Assembly: GCA_015689645.1 (NCBI GenBank)
Contig: WVSM01000001.1
Location: forward strand, 186,001 to 250,000
Origin: Rhodobacterales bacterium HKCCE4037
GTDB taxonomy: Bacteria > Pseudomonadota > Alphaproteobacteria > Rhodobacterales > Rhodobacteraceae
DNA: 64,000 nt
Direction: 5' to 3'
The translations under genes were made by a program, and so were the position numbers. Position 1 is the first letter of the stretch. Each line of letters opens with the position of its first letter. Positions 27,809 through 35,229 of this stretch are shown piece after piece. A model generated the notes under the pieces. That model saw nothing but the letters and a program-made list of their open reading frames with translations, did not search any database and was not told the DNA's origin.

Positions 27809-28638
27809 GATGTGCGAGCCGTCCGCCGCAGCCAATCCACGTCCCGCCAGAAAGACCAGATCAGCGCCATGGCTGCGACGCCCGCAAGAATGTCCGTGAA
27901 GGGAGATCCGGCGGGCGGAAACAGCATTGCGAGCAAGACCGCGATCTGGATCACGCAAACGACCTTGCGAGAGAAACGCTCGGGCAGTTGCGCGGTCATC
28001 CAGGGCCAGATCAGCGCCGCCGCTCCGAAGGCATATCGCGGAAGGCCGAGCAGCAGAACATAGGCCCCGGCGGCCCCGCTCTGGAAGGCAAGCGCAGCAA
28101 GTGTCAGGGCGAGGATAGAGTCGACTTCCATGTCGAACCGGGCCCCGAACGCCGATGTCAGCCCTTCCCTCCGGGCGAGATAGCCGTCGACCCCGTCCAG
28201 AGCGAATGCAAGGGCCGCCACGGTGAACAGTGGCCAGGCCTCGCCTCCACCAGTCACAAGTGCGGCGACGAGTGCCGCGGCCAGCGACATTCGCAGCAGG
28301 GTGACGCTGTTGCAAAGCCCGAGGGCGGAATGTGGGTAATCACGTGCAAGTCCCATACCGGCGACACCTGCCAGCAGCGCGAAGATGCCGGCGCCGATCT
28401 GCATGGCTGCGTCGGGCGTGCCATCGGCCACAAGCGACGCGGCACCGGCGGCGAGGCCCAATCCCACAACCGAAACCGCGACAAATGCCGTGCGCGGGGT
28501 CTTCAGCCTCCTGATCTGGGACCAGCCAGCGCCGTGCGGCGCGGATTGGTCAATATTTGTTGGTCGTTCGCTCAAGTCGTGAAAGCCTGTCTGGCCGGGC
28601 GGGTAGAGTGCCGCCATCGGACCGCGGTCGCAAAACAT
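27805..28638 (-). CDS. CDP-alcohol phosphatidyltransferase family protein
   Basis: Membrane enzyme that transfers a phospho-alcohol between CDP-linked donor and an acceptor. The 277-aa protein has five or six helices and the signature DG-x2-AR-x8-G-x3-D-x3-D at about residues 152-174 (DGYLARREG, then GARFDMEVD). The first 50 residues are hydrophilic. The true start could be the ATG at 28638 or 28617; neither has a strong ribosome site. It is the first gene of a nine-gene minus-strand run, and the next gene overlaps its stop by 4 nt. It could make a special phospholipid used by the LtaS-like enzyme (inference). Confidence 0.85.
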   Translation of the reverse strand: MFCDRGPMAALYPPGQTGFHDLSERPTNIDQSAPHGAGWSQIRRLKTPRTAFVAVSVVGLGLAAGAASLVADGTPDAAMQIGAGIFALLAGVAGMGLARDYPHSALGLCNSVTLLRMSLAAALVAALVTGGGEAWPLFTVAALAFALDGVDGYLARREGLTSAFGARFDMEVDSILALTLAALAFQSGAAGAYVLLLGLPRYAFGAAALIWPWMTAQLPERFSRKVVCVIQIAVLLAMLFPPAGSPFTDILAGVAAMALIWSFWRDVDWLRRTARTS

Positions 28639-28837
28639 CTGCAGATGGTAGACGTCGAACGGTTACAGGAAAGAGGGAGACAGGAAAAATGACTAATTCG
28701 GCAACTGCTTACCTGCGCCAAGCAGACGCGATGCACAATTTCTGACCGGTTTCCTCGATCGCCGCGAAATAAGGCGGTGCACCATGACGCCCGGTCCGGA
28801 ACCGAAATGACGTCACGGGGCACATTTGATGGACGGG

Positions 28838-29521
28838 TCAGGTCACCCGCACAGTGATTTCGCCCAAGCCCTCGATGCCGGCGACCATCGTGTCGCCACG
28901 CTCAACAGGGCCGACCCCGGCGGGTGTGCCACCAAGGATCACGTCACCGGCGGCGAGTTCGAAGTAGTTTGAAAGGTATGCGATCATTTCCGGTACTTTC
29001 CAGATCATCTGGTTCAAGTCGCCGTCCTGTTTCGTCTGACCGTTGACCGAAACCGTGATCCGACCCTCGGAAGGGTGTCCGATACGGCTCGCCGCGTGAA
29101 CCGGGCCGATCGGGGCGGAGCGTTCGACGGCCTTCCCGATCTCCCACGGGCGGCCCGACTTCTTGGCGATGCCCTGAAGGTCACGGCGCGTCATGTCGAG
29201 GGCGACACCGTAGCCCCAGACATGATCGAGCGCGTCATCCACGGCGATGTCGGTCCCGCCGGATTTCAGCGCGATCAGAAGCTCGACCTCGTGATGCACA
29301 TCTTCGCTGCGCGACGGATAGGGAAAGGTGCCCGAAGGGTCGAGGTTGTCGGGGTTCTTCTGGAAGAAGAATGGATCCTCGCGGTCGGGGTCGTGGCCCA
29401 TTTCGATCGCGTGGTCGGCGAAGTTGCGCCCGATGCAATAAACCCGGCGGACCGGGAAGTGGCCGCCGTCGGCGGTTGGGATCGTGGTTTGCGGCGGTGC
29501 GGGGATGACGAGATCGGGCAT
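28838..29521 (-). CDS. Fumarylacetoacetate hydrolase family protein (fumarylpyruvate hydrolase-like)
   Basis: Cytosolic C-C hydrolase of 227 aa. Motifs are VYCIGRNFADHA near 28, DVHHEVELLIAL near 74 with the metal-binding Glu pair, GYGVALDMTRRDLQ near 103-116 (Asp ligand and Arg) and GDVILGGTPAGVGPV near 196-210. Length and sequence resemble fumarylpyruvate/maleylpyruvate hydrolases of the gentisate pathway, but no ring-cleavage dioxygenase is in the window. It is divergent from the malonyl-CoA synthetase gene with a 107-nt shared promoter region. Confidence 0.85.
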   Translation of the reverse strand: MPDLVIPAPPQTTIPTADGGHFPVRRVYCIGRNFADHAIEMGHDPDREDPFFFQKNPDNLDPSGTFPYPSRSEDVHHEVELLIALKSGGTDIAVDDALDHVWGYGVALDMTRRDLQGIAKKSGRPWEIGKAVERSAPIGPVHAASRIGHPSEGRITVSVNGQTKQDGDLNQMIWKVPEMIAYLSNYFELAAGDVILGGTPAGVGPVERGDTMVAGIEGLGEITVRVT

Positions 29522-29628
29522 GGGCTTTGTCCTTCCTTGGCTGAATGCGGCGTATCAGAGTGCCCGGGCATGGCCAATAGCGGTACGTTTGTGGTCAATT
29601 GCGCGGAACATCGAGTGAGAGCTGATTC

Positions 29629-31077
29629 ATGACCGACAACAGATTGATCGCGGCACTGCTGGGGCACCAGCCGGACACGGCGCGTTTCCTTGTGACTGCG
29701 GACGGGACGGAGATGAGCTACGGTGCGCTGCGCGATCGCGTGGCGCGGACGACCGGCCACCTGAGGGCCGCAGGTGTTGCGGCGGGCGACCGTGTGCTTT
29801 GCCAGATCGCGAAGTCGCCCGACGGCCTTGTTCTGTATCTCGCAACCGTGGCCGCGGGGGCGGTCTTCGTGCCGTTGAACACCGGATACACCGGGTCGGA
29901 GATCGACTATTTCCTCGGCGATGCGGACCCGGCACTGCTGATCTTGGACTCGTCCACGCAAGATGCCCGTGCCGTTGCCGAAGCGCGGGGCGTTCGGGTC
30001 GCAACACCCGCCGAGTTGACAGCCCAGGGACCGAAAGCCGAAGCCGTCGCGCGCGGGCCCGATGATCTTGCGGCCATTCTGTACACGTCCGGCACGACCG
30101 GGCGCTCGAAGGGCGCGATGCTGACACATGACAACCTTCTGTCGAATGCCGAGGCTTTGACGGAGCTGTGGCGTTTCACCAAGGACGACACGCTGCTTCA
30201 CGCGCTGCCGATCTTTCACACCCATGGCCTGTTCGTGGCCACCAACATCGTTCTGATGGCCGGGGCTGACATGATCTTCCTGCCCGGTTTCGACATCGAC
30301 GCCCTTGCCAGACACATGCCCGTCTGCACCGCGATGATGGGCGTGCCGACGTTCTACACGCGCATGCTGTCCGATCCGCGCTTCACCCGCGAGGCACTGG
30401 CGCACATGCGGCTTTTCGTGTCCGGCTCGGCCCCGCTTCTGGCCGAGGCCCACGCGGAATTCGAGGCGAGGACGGGCCATGCGATCCTCGAACGGTATGG
30501 CATGACCGAAACCAACATGATCACCTCCAACCCCTACGACGGCGACCGGCGCGCCGGCACCGTGGGCCATCCGCTGCCCGGCGTGGAGATACGGATCAGC
30601 GCGCCGGACGATCAGGGAATCGGCGTGGTCGAGGTGAAGGGGCCGAACGTCACACCCGGCTATTGGCAGAATGCCGAGAAGACCGCTGAGAGTTTCACGG
30701 CCGACGGCTGGTTCATCACCGGTGATCTCGGTCAGGTCAGCGACGATGGATACCTGACCATTGTTGGGCGCGAAAAGGACCTGGTCATTTCGGGCGGGTT
30801 CAACATCTACCCCAAGGAAGTCGAGGTCGAGATCGACGCGCTGCCCGGCGTGGTCGAAAGCGCGGTCTATGGCCTGCCGGATCCGGACATGGGCGAGATT
30901 GTCGCCGCCGCCGTGGTGCTGGAACCGGGTGCTGTACTGGAGGAGGCCGGGATCGTCGCGGCCTTGTCCGACAAGTTGGCGCGATTCAAGATCCCGCGCC
31001 GCGTTCGGCTGCTGCCGGAGTTGCCGCGCAACACGATGGGCAAGGTGCAGAAAGCGCAGCTCAGATCCGAGGGCTAG
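29629..31077 (+). CDS. matB: Malonyl-CoA synthetase-like acyl-CoA ligase
   Basis: ANL-superfamily enzyme of 482 aa that activates a carboxylic acid, most likely malonate, to its CoA thioester. The AMP-binding P-loop is LYTSGTTGRSKGAMLTH near 151-167, ERYGMTETNMITSNPYDGDR near 287-306 is the A5 motif, GWFITGDLG near 366 the A7 motif, and NTMGKVQK near 472 holds the catalytic Lys. The LPIFHTHGLFVATN stretch near 190 and the substrate-pocket region match MatB closely. There is no adjacent malonyl-CoA decarboxylase. Confidence 0.85.
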   Translation: MTDNRLIAALLGHQPDTARFLVTADGTEMSYGALRDRVARTTGHLRAAGVAAGDRVLCQIAKSPDGLVLYLATVAAGAVFVPLNTGYTGSEIDYFLGDADPALLILDSSTQDARAVAEARGVRVATPAELTAQGPKAEAVARGPDDLAAILYTSGTTGRSKGAMLTHDNLLSNAEALTELWRFTKDDTLLHALPIFHTHGLFVATNIVLMAGADMIFLPGFDIDALARHMPVCTAMMGVPTFYTRMLSDPRFTREALAHMRLFVSGSAPLLAEAHAEFEARTGHAILERYGMTETNMITSNPYDGDRRAGTVGHPLPGVEIRISAPDDQGIGVVEVKGPNVTPGYWQNAEKTAESFTADGWFITGDLGQVSDDGYLTIVGREKDLVISGGFNIYPKEVEVEIDALPGVVESAVYGLPDPDMGEIVAAAVVLEPGAVLEEAGIVAALSDKLARFKIPRRVRLLPELPRNTMGKVQKAQLRSEG

Positions 31078-31195
31078 GGCGCGGCTGCGCGCCGACGCAG
31101 AACCCCATGCGCTTACCGCGGTTCATCTCCCGGCGTGGTGCGAACCATGGCAGGCGACCGTCAGGGCATTCGTGCGCTTTGGTTTCGCAAACGAA

Positions 31196-31225
31196 AAGGA
31201 GCGCCCACTCGGGTAGGCACTCCTT
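31196..31225 (-). terminator. Candidate terminator of the 57-aa protein gene
   Basis: AAGGAG-C-GCC pairs with GGC-A-CTCCTT across a 10-nt loop. Read on the minus strand the stem is followed by TTTTCGTTTG, a T-rich tail, about 55 nt beyond the stop of the small gene. Confidence 0.5.
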
Positions 31226-31281
31226 GGCGGCCTCTTGCGAGGCGATGTTCGACCTGTACTGACCGCTTGCGCGACCGGCAA

Positions 31282-31455
31282 TCAGCCGTGGTGCAGCATG
31301 ATGAGCAGCAGCAGCGCGAAGATCGGGACGAAGATGCCCTGGTTGGACGCCGCGGTGTCCTCGATCACGACCACTTCCGGCGTAACGATGCCGCCAGCAT
31401 GTGCAGCGGTGGCGAAAGCAGCGACAGTCAGACCTGCGATCAGAATTTTTTTCAT
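31282..31455 (-). CDS. Small exported protein, 57 aa, unknown function
   Basis: A 57-aa protein with a clear signal peptide (MKKILIAGLTVAAFATAAHA) and a hydrophobic C-terminal segment (GIFVPIFALLLLIMLHHG). Between them is a short acidic linker (TPEVVVIEDTAASNQ). The product could be a small membrane-anchored periplasmic peptide. The start has AGGGGAAA about six bases upstream. It is an isolated gene flanked by its own candidate terminator. No family recognised; its existence is supported by leader, ribosome site and terminator. Confidence 0.75.
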   Translation of the reverse strand: MKKILIAGLTVAAFATAAHAGGIVTPEVVVIEDTAASNQGIFVPIFALLLLIMLHHG

Positions 31456-31768
31456 CGGATTTCCCCTAGAATTTGCAGACAAATGACGCGGCGTTCCAGC
31501 CCCGCGTTGGACGCACCTTGGCAAGATTGCGGGTCTCCGATCAATCCATGACGTGCAAAAATGACACGCAAATGGGGATCGGCGTCGTATCCGTGGCCAA
31601 GACGCAACGATTTTGCACCCTCGAAATGCGGTTTGCGCGCGAAAACCGTGTCTTATCGACCACGGCGGCGTGTGATTCGAGGTGTTGGCCAACCGATTCG
31701 TTGCCCGGTGGCGGAGATCCGCTCATCTTTGGTCCCGGGGCGGAAACCAAGGTGAGGGTCCACGCCAG

Positions 31769-32539
31769 ATGTCCCTATTCCACAGACGCGCCATTCTTGG
31801 ACTGGCAGGCTCGGCATTGTCCGCGCCGTTCCTGTCGCAACCGGCCATTGCTCAGGCAGCGCTGCAGACCATTGCCGGGCGTCGCGAGATAACTCGCGGC
31901 AGCGATGCGACCGTAACTCGTGTTCCGACGGCTCAGCCCTACCTTGCCATGACCTTCGATGACGGACCGCACCCGAACCTGACGCCACAATTGCTCGACA
32001 TGCTGCGTGCCCGTGGCATTCGCGCGACCTTCTTCGTGATCGGCCGGAATGCCGCCCGATACCCGCAGATCCTTCAGCGCATGGTCGCCGACGGGCACGA
32101 GATCGGCAATCACACGTGGTCGCATCCCAGCCTCTACGGCCATTCCGACGCCTCGGTGCTGAACCAGGTGGACCGCACCAATGTTGCCGTCTACCAGGCC
32201 GTCGGCCGCCCGCCGGTGACGATGCGTCCGCCCTACGGCAATCTCTACGACCGGCAACGCCTGATGTTGCACCAGGCGCGTGGCATGCCGACGATTCTCT
32301 GGTCGGTGGACACGCTCGATTGGCAGCGCCCGGGGTCGTCCGTTGTCGCGCAGCGGATGGTGCACGGCTGTCATTCCGGCGGCGTGATCCTGGCCCATGA
32401 CATCCATTCCGCCACGGTCCAGGCCATGCCTGCCGCACTGGACGGAGTTACGGGCCGGGGATTCCGGTTCGTCACGGTGTCGGAGCTGATCGGCTGGCCG
32501 CGTTGGGATCGCCGCCGCCTGCGCCTTGTCGCGGCCTGA
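31769..32539 (+). CDS. Polysaccharide deacetylase (CE4/NodB family)
   Basis: Exported metal-dependent deacetylase of 256 aa acting on N-acetylated sugars, possibly peptidoglycan or an exopolysaccharide. A signal sequence with an arginine pair (LFHRRAILGLAGSALSAPFL) leads to cleavage near AIAQA. NodB motifs are TFDDGPHP near 69-76 (catalytic base and metal Asp), HTWSHPSL near 118-125 (metal His pair), RPPYGN near 154 and ILAHDIH near 212. The start is the ATG after AAGGTGAGGG; a longer in-frame reading from 31682 lacks a ribosome site and hides the signal peptide. Confidence 0.9.
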   Translation: MSLFHRRAILGLAGSALSAPFLSQPAIAQAALQTIAGRREITRGSDATVTRVPTAQPYLAMTFDDGPHPNLTPQLLDMLRARGIRATFFVIGRNAARYPQILQRMVADGHEIGNHTWSHPSLYGHSDASVLNQVDRTNVAVYQAVGRPPVTMRPPYGNLYDRQRLMLHQARGMPTILWSVDTLDWQRPGSSVVAQRMVHGCHSGGVILAHDIHSATVQAMPAALDGVTGRGFRFVTVSELIGWPRWDRRRLRLVAA

Positions 32540-32654
32540 GATCGACCTGATTCTCGTGCCGCACTGGCTGAATCGCGTTTGATCGGTTAAGTTGTTGCCA
32601 CAACGGAAACAATCTGCGGTGACGATCACACGCAGGGAAAGAGGGCACATCGAG

Positions 32655-33155
32655 ATGGCGACCAAGACAACGACGCGGACAAGGACGACAAAGGCCAAGG
32701 CGACGTCGGCGGGACGTCGGAAGTCCAGATCCGGCACCAAGAGCGCAAGCGCATCGACGCAGGCCGCGCCCGAGGATTCGCCGGTCATCGCCGAGACGTC
32801 GGCAGAAACCACCTCGGCTCCGATGGACGAGGGGGCAACCCCTCCCAGTCCCGACACGGGCGCATCATCCACGACCGAGGCGCTGCGCCGTCCCGACCTG
32901 ATCCAGGCCGTCGCGGATCGCGTGTCGCTCAAACGGTCGGAGGCCAAGATGGTGTTCGACGTGGTGCTGGACGAGATTGGCAAAGCGCTGGATGCGAACG
33001 AGGAAGTCATCGTTCCGCCGTTGGGCAAACTGATGGTCAAAAAACGGCTGCCGAAACCGAATGGCGAAATGCTCACGCTCAAGCTGAAACGCGCGTCAGC
33101 AGACCCCACGGCGGGCGACGTCGCCCCTCTTGCGAAGGATGACGAACAGGGCTAA
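32655..33155 (+). CDS. HU-family DNA-binding protein with long N-terminal tail
   Basis: Nucleoid-associated protein of 166 aa. The first 75 or so residues are a disordered tail: positively charged at first (Lys, Arg and Thr rich: TKTTTRTRTTKAKATSAGRR), then acidic and Ser/Pro-rich. The HU/IHF fold occupies about residues 78-145 (RRPDLIQAVADRVSLKR, then EAKMVFDVVLDEIGKALDAN), ending with the DNA-arm region IVPPLGKLMVKKR. Ordinary HU is about 90 aa. The tail recalls eukaryotic histone H1 tails and might condense DNA. The ATG chosen has GAGG upstream. It directly precedes tRNA-Val. Confidence 0.85.
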   Translation: MATKTTTRTRTTKAKATSAGRRKSRSGTKSASASTQAAPEDSPVIAETSAETTSAPMDEGATPPSPDTGASSTTEALRRPDLIQAVADRVSLKRSEAKMVFDVVLDEIGKALDANEEVIVPPLGKLMVKKRLPKPNGEMLTLKLKRASADPTAGDVAPLAKDDEQG

Positions 33156-33170
33156 AGACGCGGCCCGGAT

Positions 33171-33245
33171 GGGTGATTAGCTCAGTGGTAGAGCGCTTCG
33201 TTCACATCGAAGATGTCGGGAGTTCAAATCTCTCATCACCCACCA
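33171..33245 (+). tRNA. tRNA-Val (anticodon CAC)
   Basis: Complete cloverleaf of 75 nt with encoded CCA. The acceptor stem is GGGTGAT/ATCACCC. The anticodon loop TTCACAT is closed by CTTCG/CGAAG, giving CAC at 33203-33205. The T-arm contains GTTCAAATC. It lies 16 nt after the HU-type gene. Confidence 0.97.
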
Positions 33246-33322
33246 AACCCTCCCGCCGTGCGCAAATCGAATGTTGCATAGTATTGAGCGCCCGATCGCC
33301 GCGCGTCGCCTGCCGCGTCCGG

Positions 33323-33347
33323 AATTAAGATCTCTCGTCACCCATCA
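33323..33347 (+). repeat. Degenerate copy of tRNA-Val 3' end
   Basis: These 25 bases match the last 25 bases of tRNA-Val(CAC) (33221-33245) at 20 positions, including ATCTCTC and TCACCCA, at a distance of 102 nt. This may be the scar of an integration/excision event at the tRNA or a decayed tRNA duplicate. No integrase remains nearby. Confidence 0.4.
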
Positions 33348-33438
33348 ACCTTACTCTCGCAATGAACGAACACGGGTTGTGACAAAGGCCGGTTCGGCGC
33401 AGGCCTTGCGTTTCTCTGTCAATCCACTCGAACGCCGA

Positions 33439-33612
33439 TCACGGCGTGACGCAATTGTCTGTCTTGTCATTCAGGTGCTCGATATCCTGGGCATGCGACA
33501 GGCTTGCCAATTCCCACCGCAAGTTAGCGTCGAGACATTTGATGCAAAGGCGGTGCGTTGCATCCTTTCCGTGTCGGGTGAATGCCAGCAGGCGGCTCAG
33601 GATCTCTGACAT
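33439..33612 (-). CDS. Small protein, 57 aa, second gene of SoxR-linked operon
   Basis: A short reading frame encoding 57 aa (begins SEILSRLLAFTRHGKDATHR), 11 nt downstream of the DUF1127 gene. The strong AAGGAGG ribosome site lies seven bases before its ATG. It is cysteine-containing (LCIKCLDAN, then DNCVTP), which may matter for redox sensing. No family recognised. A longer frame beginning at 33762 would overlap the DUF1127 gene and is rejected. Confidence 0.6.
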   Translation of the reverse strand: MSEILSRLLAFTRHGKDATHRLCIKCLDANLRWELASLSHAQDIEHLNDKTDNCVTP

Positions 33613-33623
33613 CGTCGGCCTCC

Positions 33624-33827
33624 TTACCAAAGTTCGGGGCGGATGTGCGGACGCTCGATCACGGGCAACCCGAGGTCGCGTGCGAGGTGCGGGTCGCTCA
33701 AAGCCTGGTTCAGGCGCTGGCGCTGCCGCATCTTGGCACCTCGCATCCACCAATTTCGCCATGCATGTGCAAGGCGGCTGCGGGTCGGGCGTGCGCCCCG
33801 TGCGAATTTCAGAACATGAGAAGACAT
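33624..33827 (-). CDS. DUF1127-like small protein
   Basis: A basic 67-aa protein. Its C-terminal half (WRNWWMRGAKMRQRQRLNQA, then LSDPHLARDLGLP) fits the DUF1127 pattern of an arginine-rich helix followed by L-x-D-x-x-L-x-D-I/L-G-L. Such proteins are common stress-induced microproteins in alphaproteobacteria, some linked to RNA turnover and phosphate metabolism. The gene is divergent from soxR, and a SoxR box sits in a promoter aimed at it (see 33863-33893). The next small gene follows after 11 nt. Confidence 0.7.
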   Translation of the reverse strand: MSSHVLKFARGARPTRSRLAHAWRNWWMRGAKMRQRQRLNQALSDPHLARDLGLPVIERPHIRPELW

Positions 33828-33862
33828 TGAAAAACCTCTTGGCGAATCATTGCTATTTCATG

Positions 33863-33893
33863 ACCCTACGACCTCAAGTTCACTTGAGGTAAA
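33863..33893 (-). promoter_or_regulatory. SoxR-type operator and promoter
   Basis: ACCTCAAGTTCACTTGAGGT (33871-33890) has perfect 9-bp arms and matches the known SoxR box closely. On the minus strand TTTACC (33888-33893) and TAGGGT (33863-33868) are spaced by 19 nt, the lengthened spacer characteristic of MerR/SoxR-activated promoters. The box lies 10 nt before the soxR ATG, so it can also autoregulate soxR. Confidence 0.85.
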
Positions 33894-33899
33894 GCGCAA

Positions 33900-34394
33900 A
33901 TGTCATCCCGTATCGCCAAGGACCTCAGCGTCGGCCAGATGGCCGAGCGTGCCGGCGTCGCCGTGTCGACCCTGCATTTCTACGAAGCCGAAGGCCTGAT
34001 CCGATCGTGGCGCACGGCCGCCAACCATCGCCGCTATGACCGGCGAGAGCTGCGGCGCATCGCGATCATCCGCACCGCGCAATCGGTCGGCGTGCCGCTG
34101 GCCGAGGTGAAGGCGATCTTCGAAGGCCTGCCGGATGGGCGCATCACGGCCGACCAATGGCGCGAGGCCGCGGACGCCTGGGCGGATCGGCTGGATCGCC
34201 AGATCGAGACCTTGCAGGCGTTGCGCAGCCAGATGGGGGCCTGTATCGGCTGCGGATGCCTGTCGATGGACAAATGCCCCCTCTATAACCCCGACGACCG
34301 CATGGCCGCCCACGGACCCGGTCCACGGCGCTGGGTCGGTGGGGCGCAGGAACAGGCGGAAATGGACAACCGGACCAGCGATGACACGCCCTGA
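33900..34394 (+). CDS. soxR: Redox-sensitive transcriptional activator SoxR
   Basis: MerR-family regulator of 164 aa that senses redox-active compounds through a [2Fe-2S] cluster. The N-terminal helix-turn-helix is LSVGQMAERAGVAVSTLHFY near 9-28. The dimerisation helix spans about 80-112. The cluster motif CIGCGCLSMDKC supplies Cys115, 118, 120 and 126. The operator lies immediately upstream. No soxS or superoxide dismutase gene is near; the divergent microprotein operon is the evident target. The last 14 nt overlap the histidine-phosphatase gene. Confidence 0.95.
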   Translation: MSSRIAKDLSVGQMAERAGVAVSTLHFYEAEGLIRSWRTAANHRRYDRRELRRIAIIRTAQSVGVPLAEVKAIFEGLPDGRITADQWREAADAWADRLDRQIETLQALRSQMGACIGCGCLSMDKCPLYNPDDRMAAHGPGPRRWVGGAQEQAEMDNRTSDDTP

Positions 34395-34965
34395 TCTGCC
34401 GCCTCTCTACATCCTCCGCCACGGCGAGACCGAGTGGAACCTCGCCGATCGTATGCAGGGCTGGCACGACTCTCCCTTGACGGCGACCGGCCGGGCACAG
34501 GCCGCAGCGCAGGGGCGGCTTCTGCGTGACCGTTTGCCGGACGGCTGCACGATCCATTGCTCGCCCTCGGGCCGCGCGGTTGAAACGTTGAAGATCGCGC
34601 TCGGGGCGCTGGCCGGGGAGGCGACGTTCGATGATCGTCTGCGTGAAGTGAATGTTGGCGAGTGGGTCGGGCGCACGCCGACCGACATCGCTGCGGAGCA
34701 CGATTTCGTCGATCCCGAAACCGACCGTCACATGTGGAAGTTCTACGCTCCCGGAGGTGAAACGCTGGCCGAGATGACGGAGCGGTGCCGCGCCGTGCTG
34801 ATGGAGCTCGCAGGCCCCTGTGTGCTGGTCACACACGGCGTCACCTCGCGGCTCTTGCGCTGCCTTGCCCTTGGGATGCCGCCCGCGGCTCTTGGCTCCG
34901 TTCCCGGTGGGCAGGGTGTCGTCCACCTCATCGAAAACGGCAGCGCGAAGATTTTGCACGAATGA
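34381..34965 (+). CDS. Histidine phosphatase family protein (phosphoglycerate mutase-like)
   Basis: Cytosolic phosphatase of 194 aa. The catalytic signature is LYILRHGETEWN near 9-20 (phospho-His). Arg in SPSGRAVETL near 62, Glu in LREVNVGEW near 88, and the second His in VLVTHGVTSRLL near 146 complete the site. It is more likely a broad phosphatase than a glycolytic mutase. It overlaps soxR by 14 nt, so it is presumably co-transcribed with it and may be induced under redox stress (inference). Confidence 0.88.
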   Translation: MTRPDLPPLYILRHGETEWNLADRMQGWHDSPLTATGRAQAAAQGRLLRDRLPDGCTIHCSPSGRAVETLKIALGALAGEATFDDRLREVNVGEWVGRTPTDIAAEHDFVDPETDRHMWKFYAPGGETLAEMTERCRAVLMELAGPCVLVTHGVTSRLLRCLALGMPPAALGSVPGGQGVVHLIENGSAKILHE

Positions 34966-35011
34966 CCGCTTGCCGGGGGCCGCAAGGATTTGCTACAGCC
35001 CGCCCCGGTTC

Positions 35012-35087
35012 GGGTGGTTAGCTCAGTTGGTAGAGCGTCTCGTTTACACCGAGGATGTCGGGGGTTCGAGCCCCTCACCACCCACCA
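35012..35087 (+). tRNA. tRNA-Val (anticodon TAC)
   Basis: Complete 76-nt cloverleaf with encoded CCA. The acceptor is GGGTGGT/ACCACCC. The anticodon loop TTTACAC gives TAC at 35045-35047. The T-arm contains GGTTCGAGCCC. It is 46 nt downstream of the phosphatase gene. Confidence 0.97.
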
Positions 35088-35229
35088 TCCCGCCTTTCAT
35101 TGAAGATCAATGTTGGTTCTGGCGCTGGCGTCTTCCGGGCGTGCCGACTGCCAGTCTCCCCGCACTGCCGCCCGCATTGTCCCACTGACCGCCTTGACCG
35201 GACCCTCGTCTTCCGGGCTAACGTGCGTC

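Noticed and set aside
28639-28837. Possible thiamine (THI-box) riboswitch upstream of the NMT1/THI5 operon
   Set aside because: I looked on the minus strand for the CTGAGA and ACCTGAT-type blocks of a TPP riboswitch and did not find them in order.
29275-30570. 431-codon minus-strand frame across the hydrolase/malonyl-CoA synthetase promoter
   Set aside because: It is antisense to the start of matB and out of frame with the hydrolase; only a shadow.
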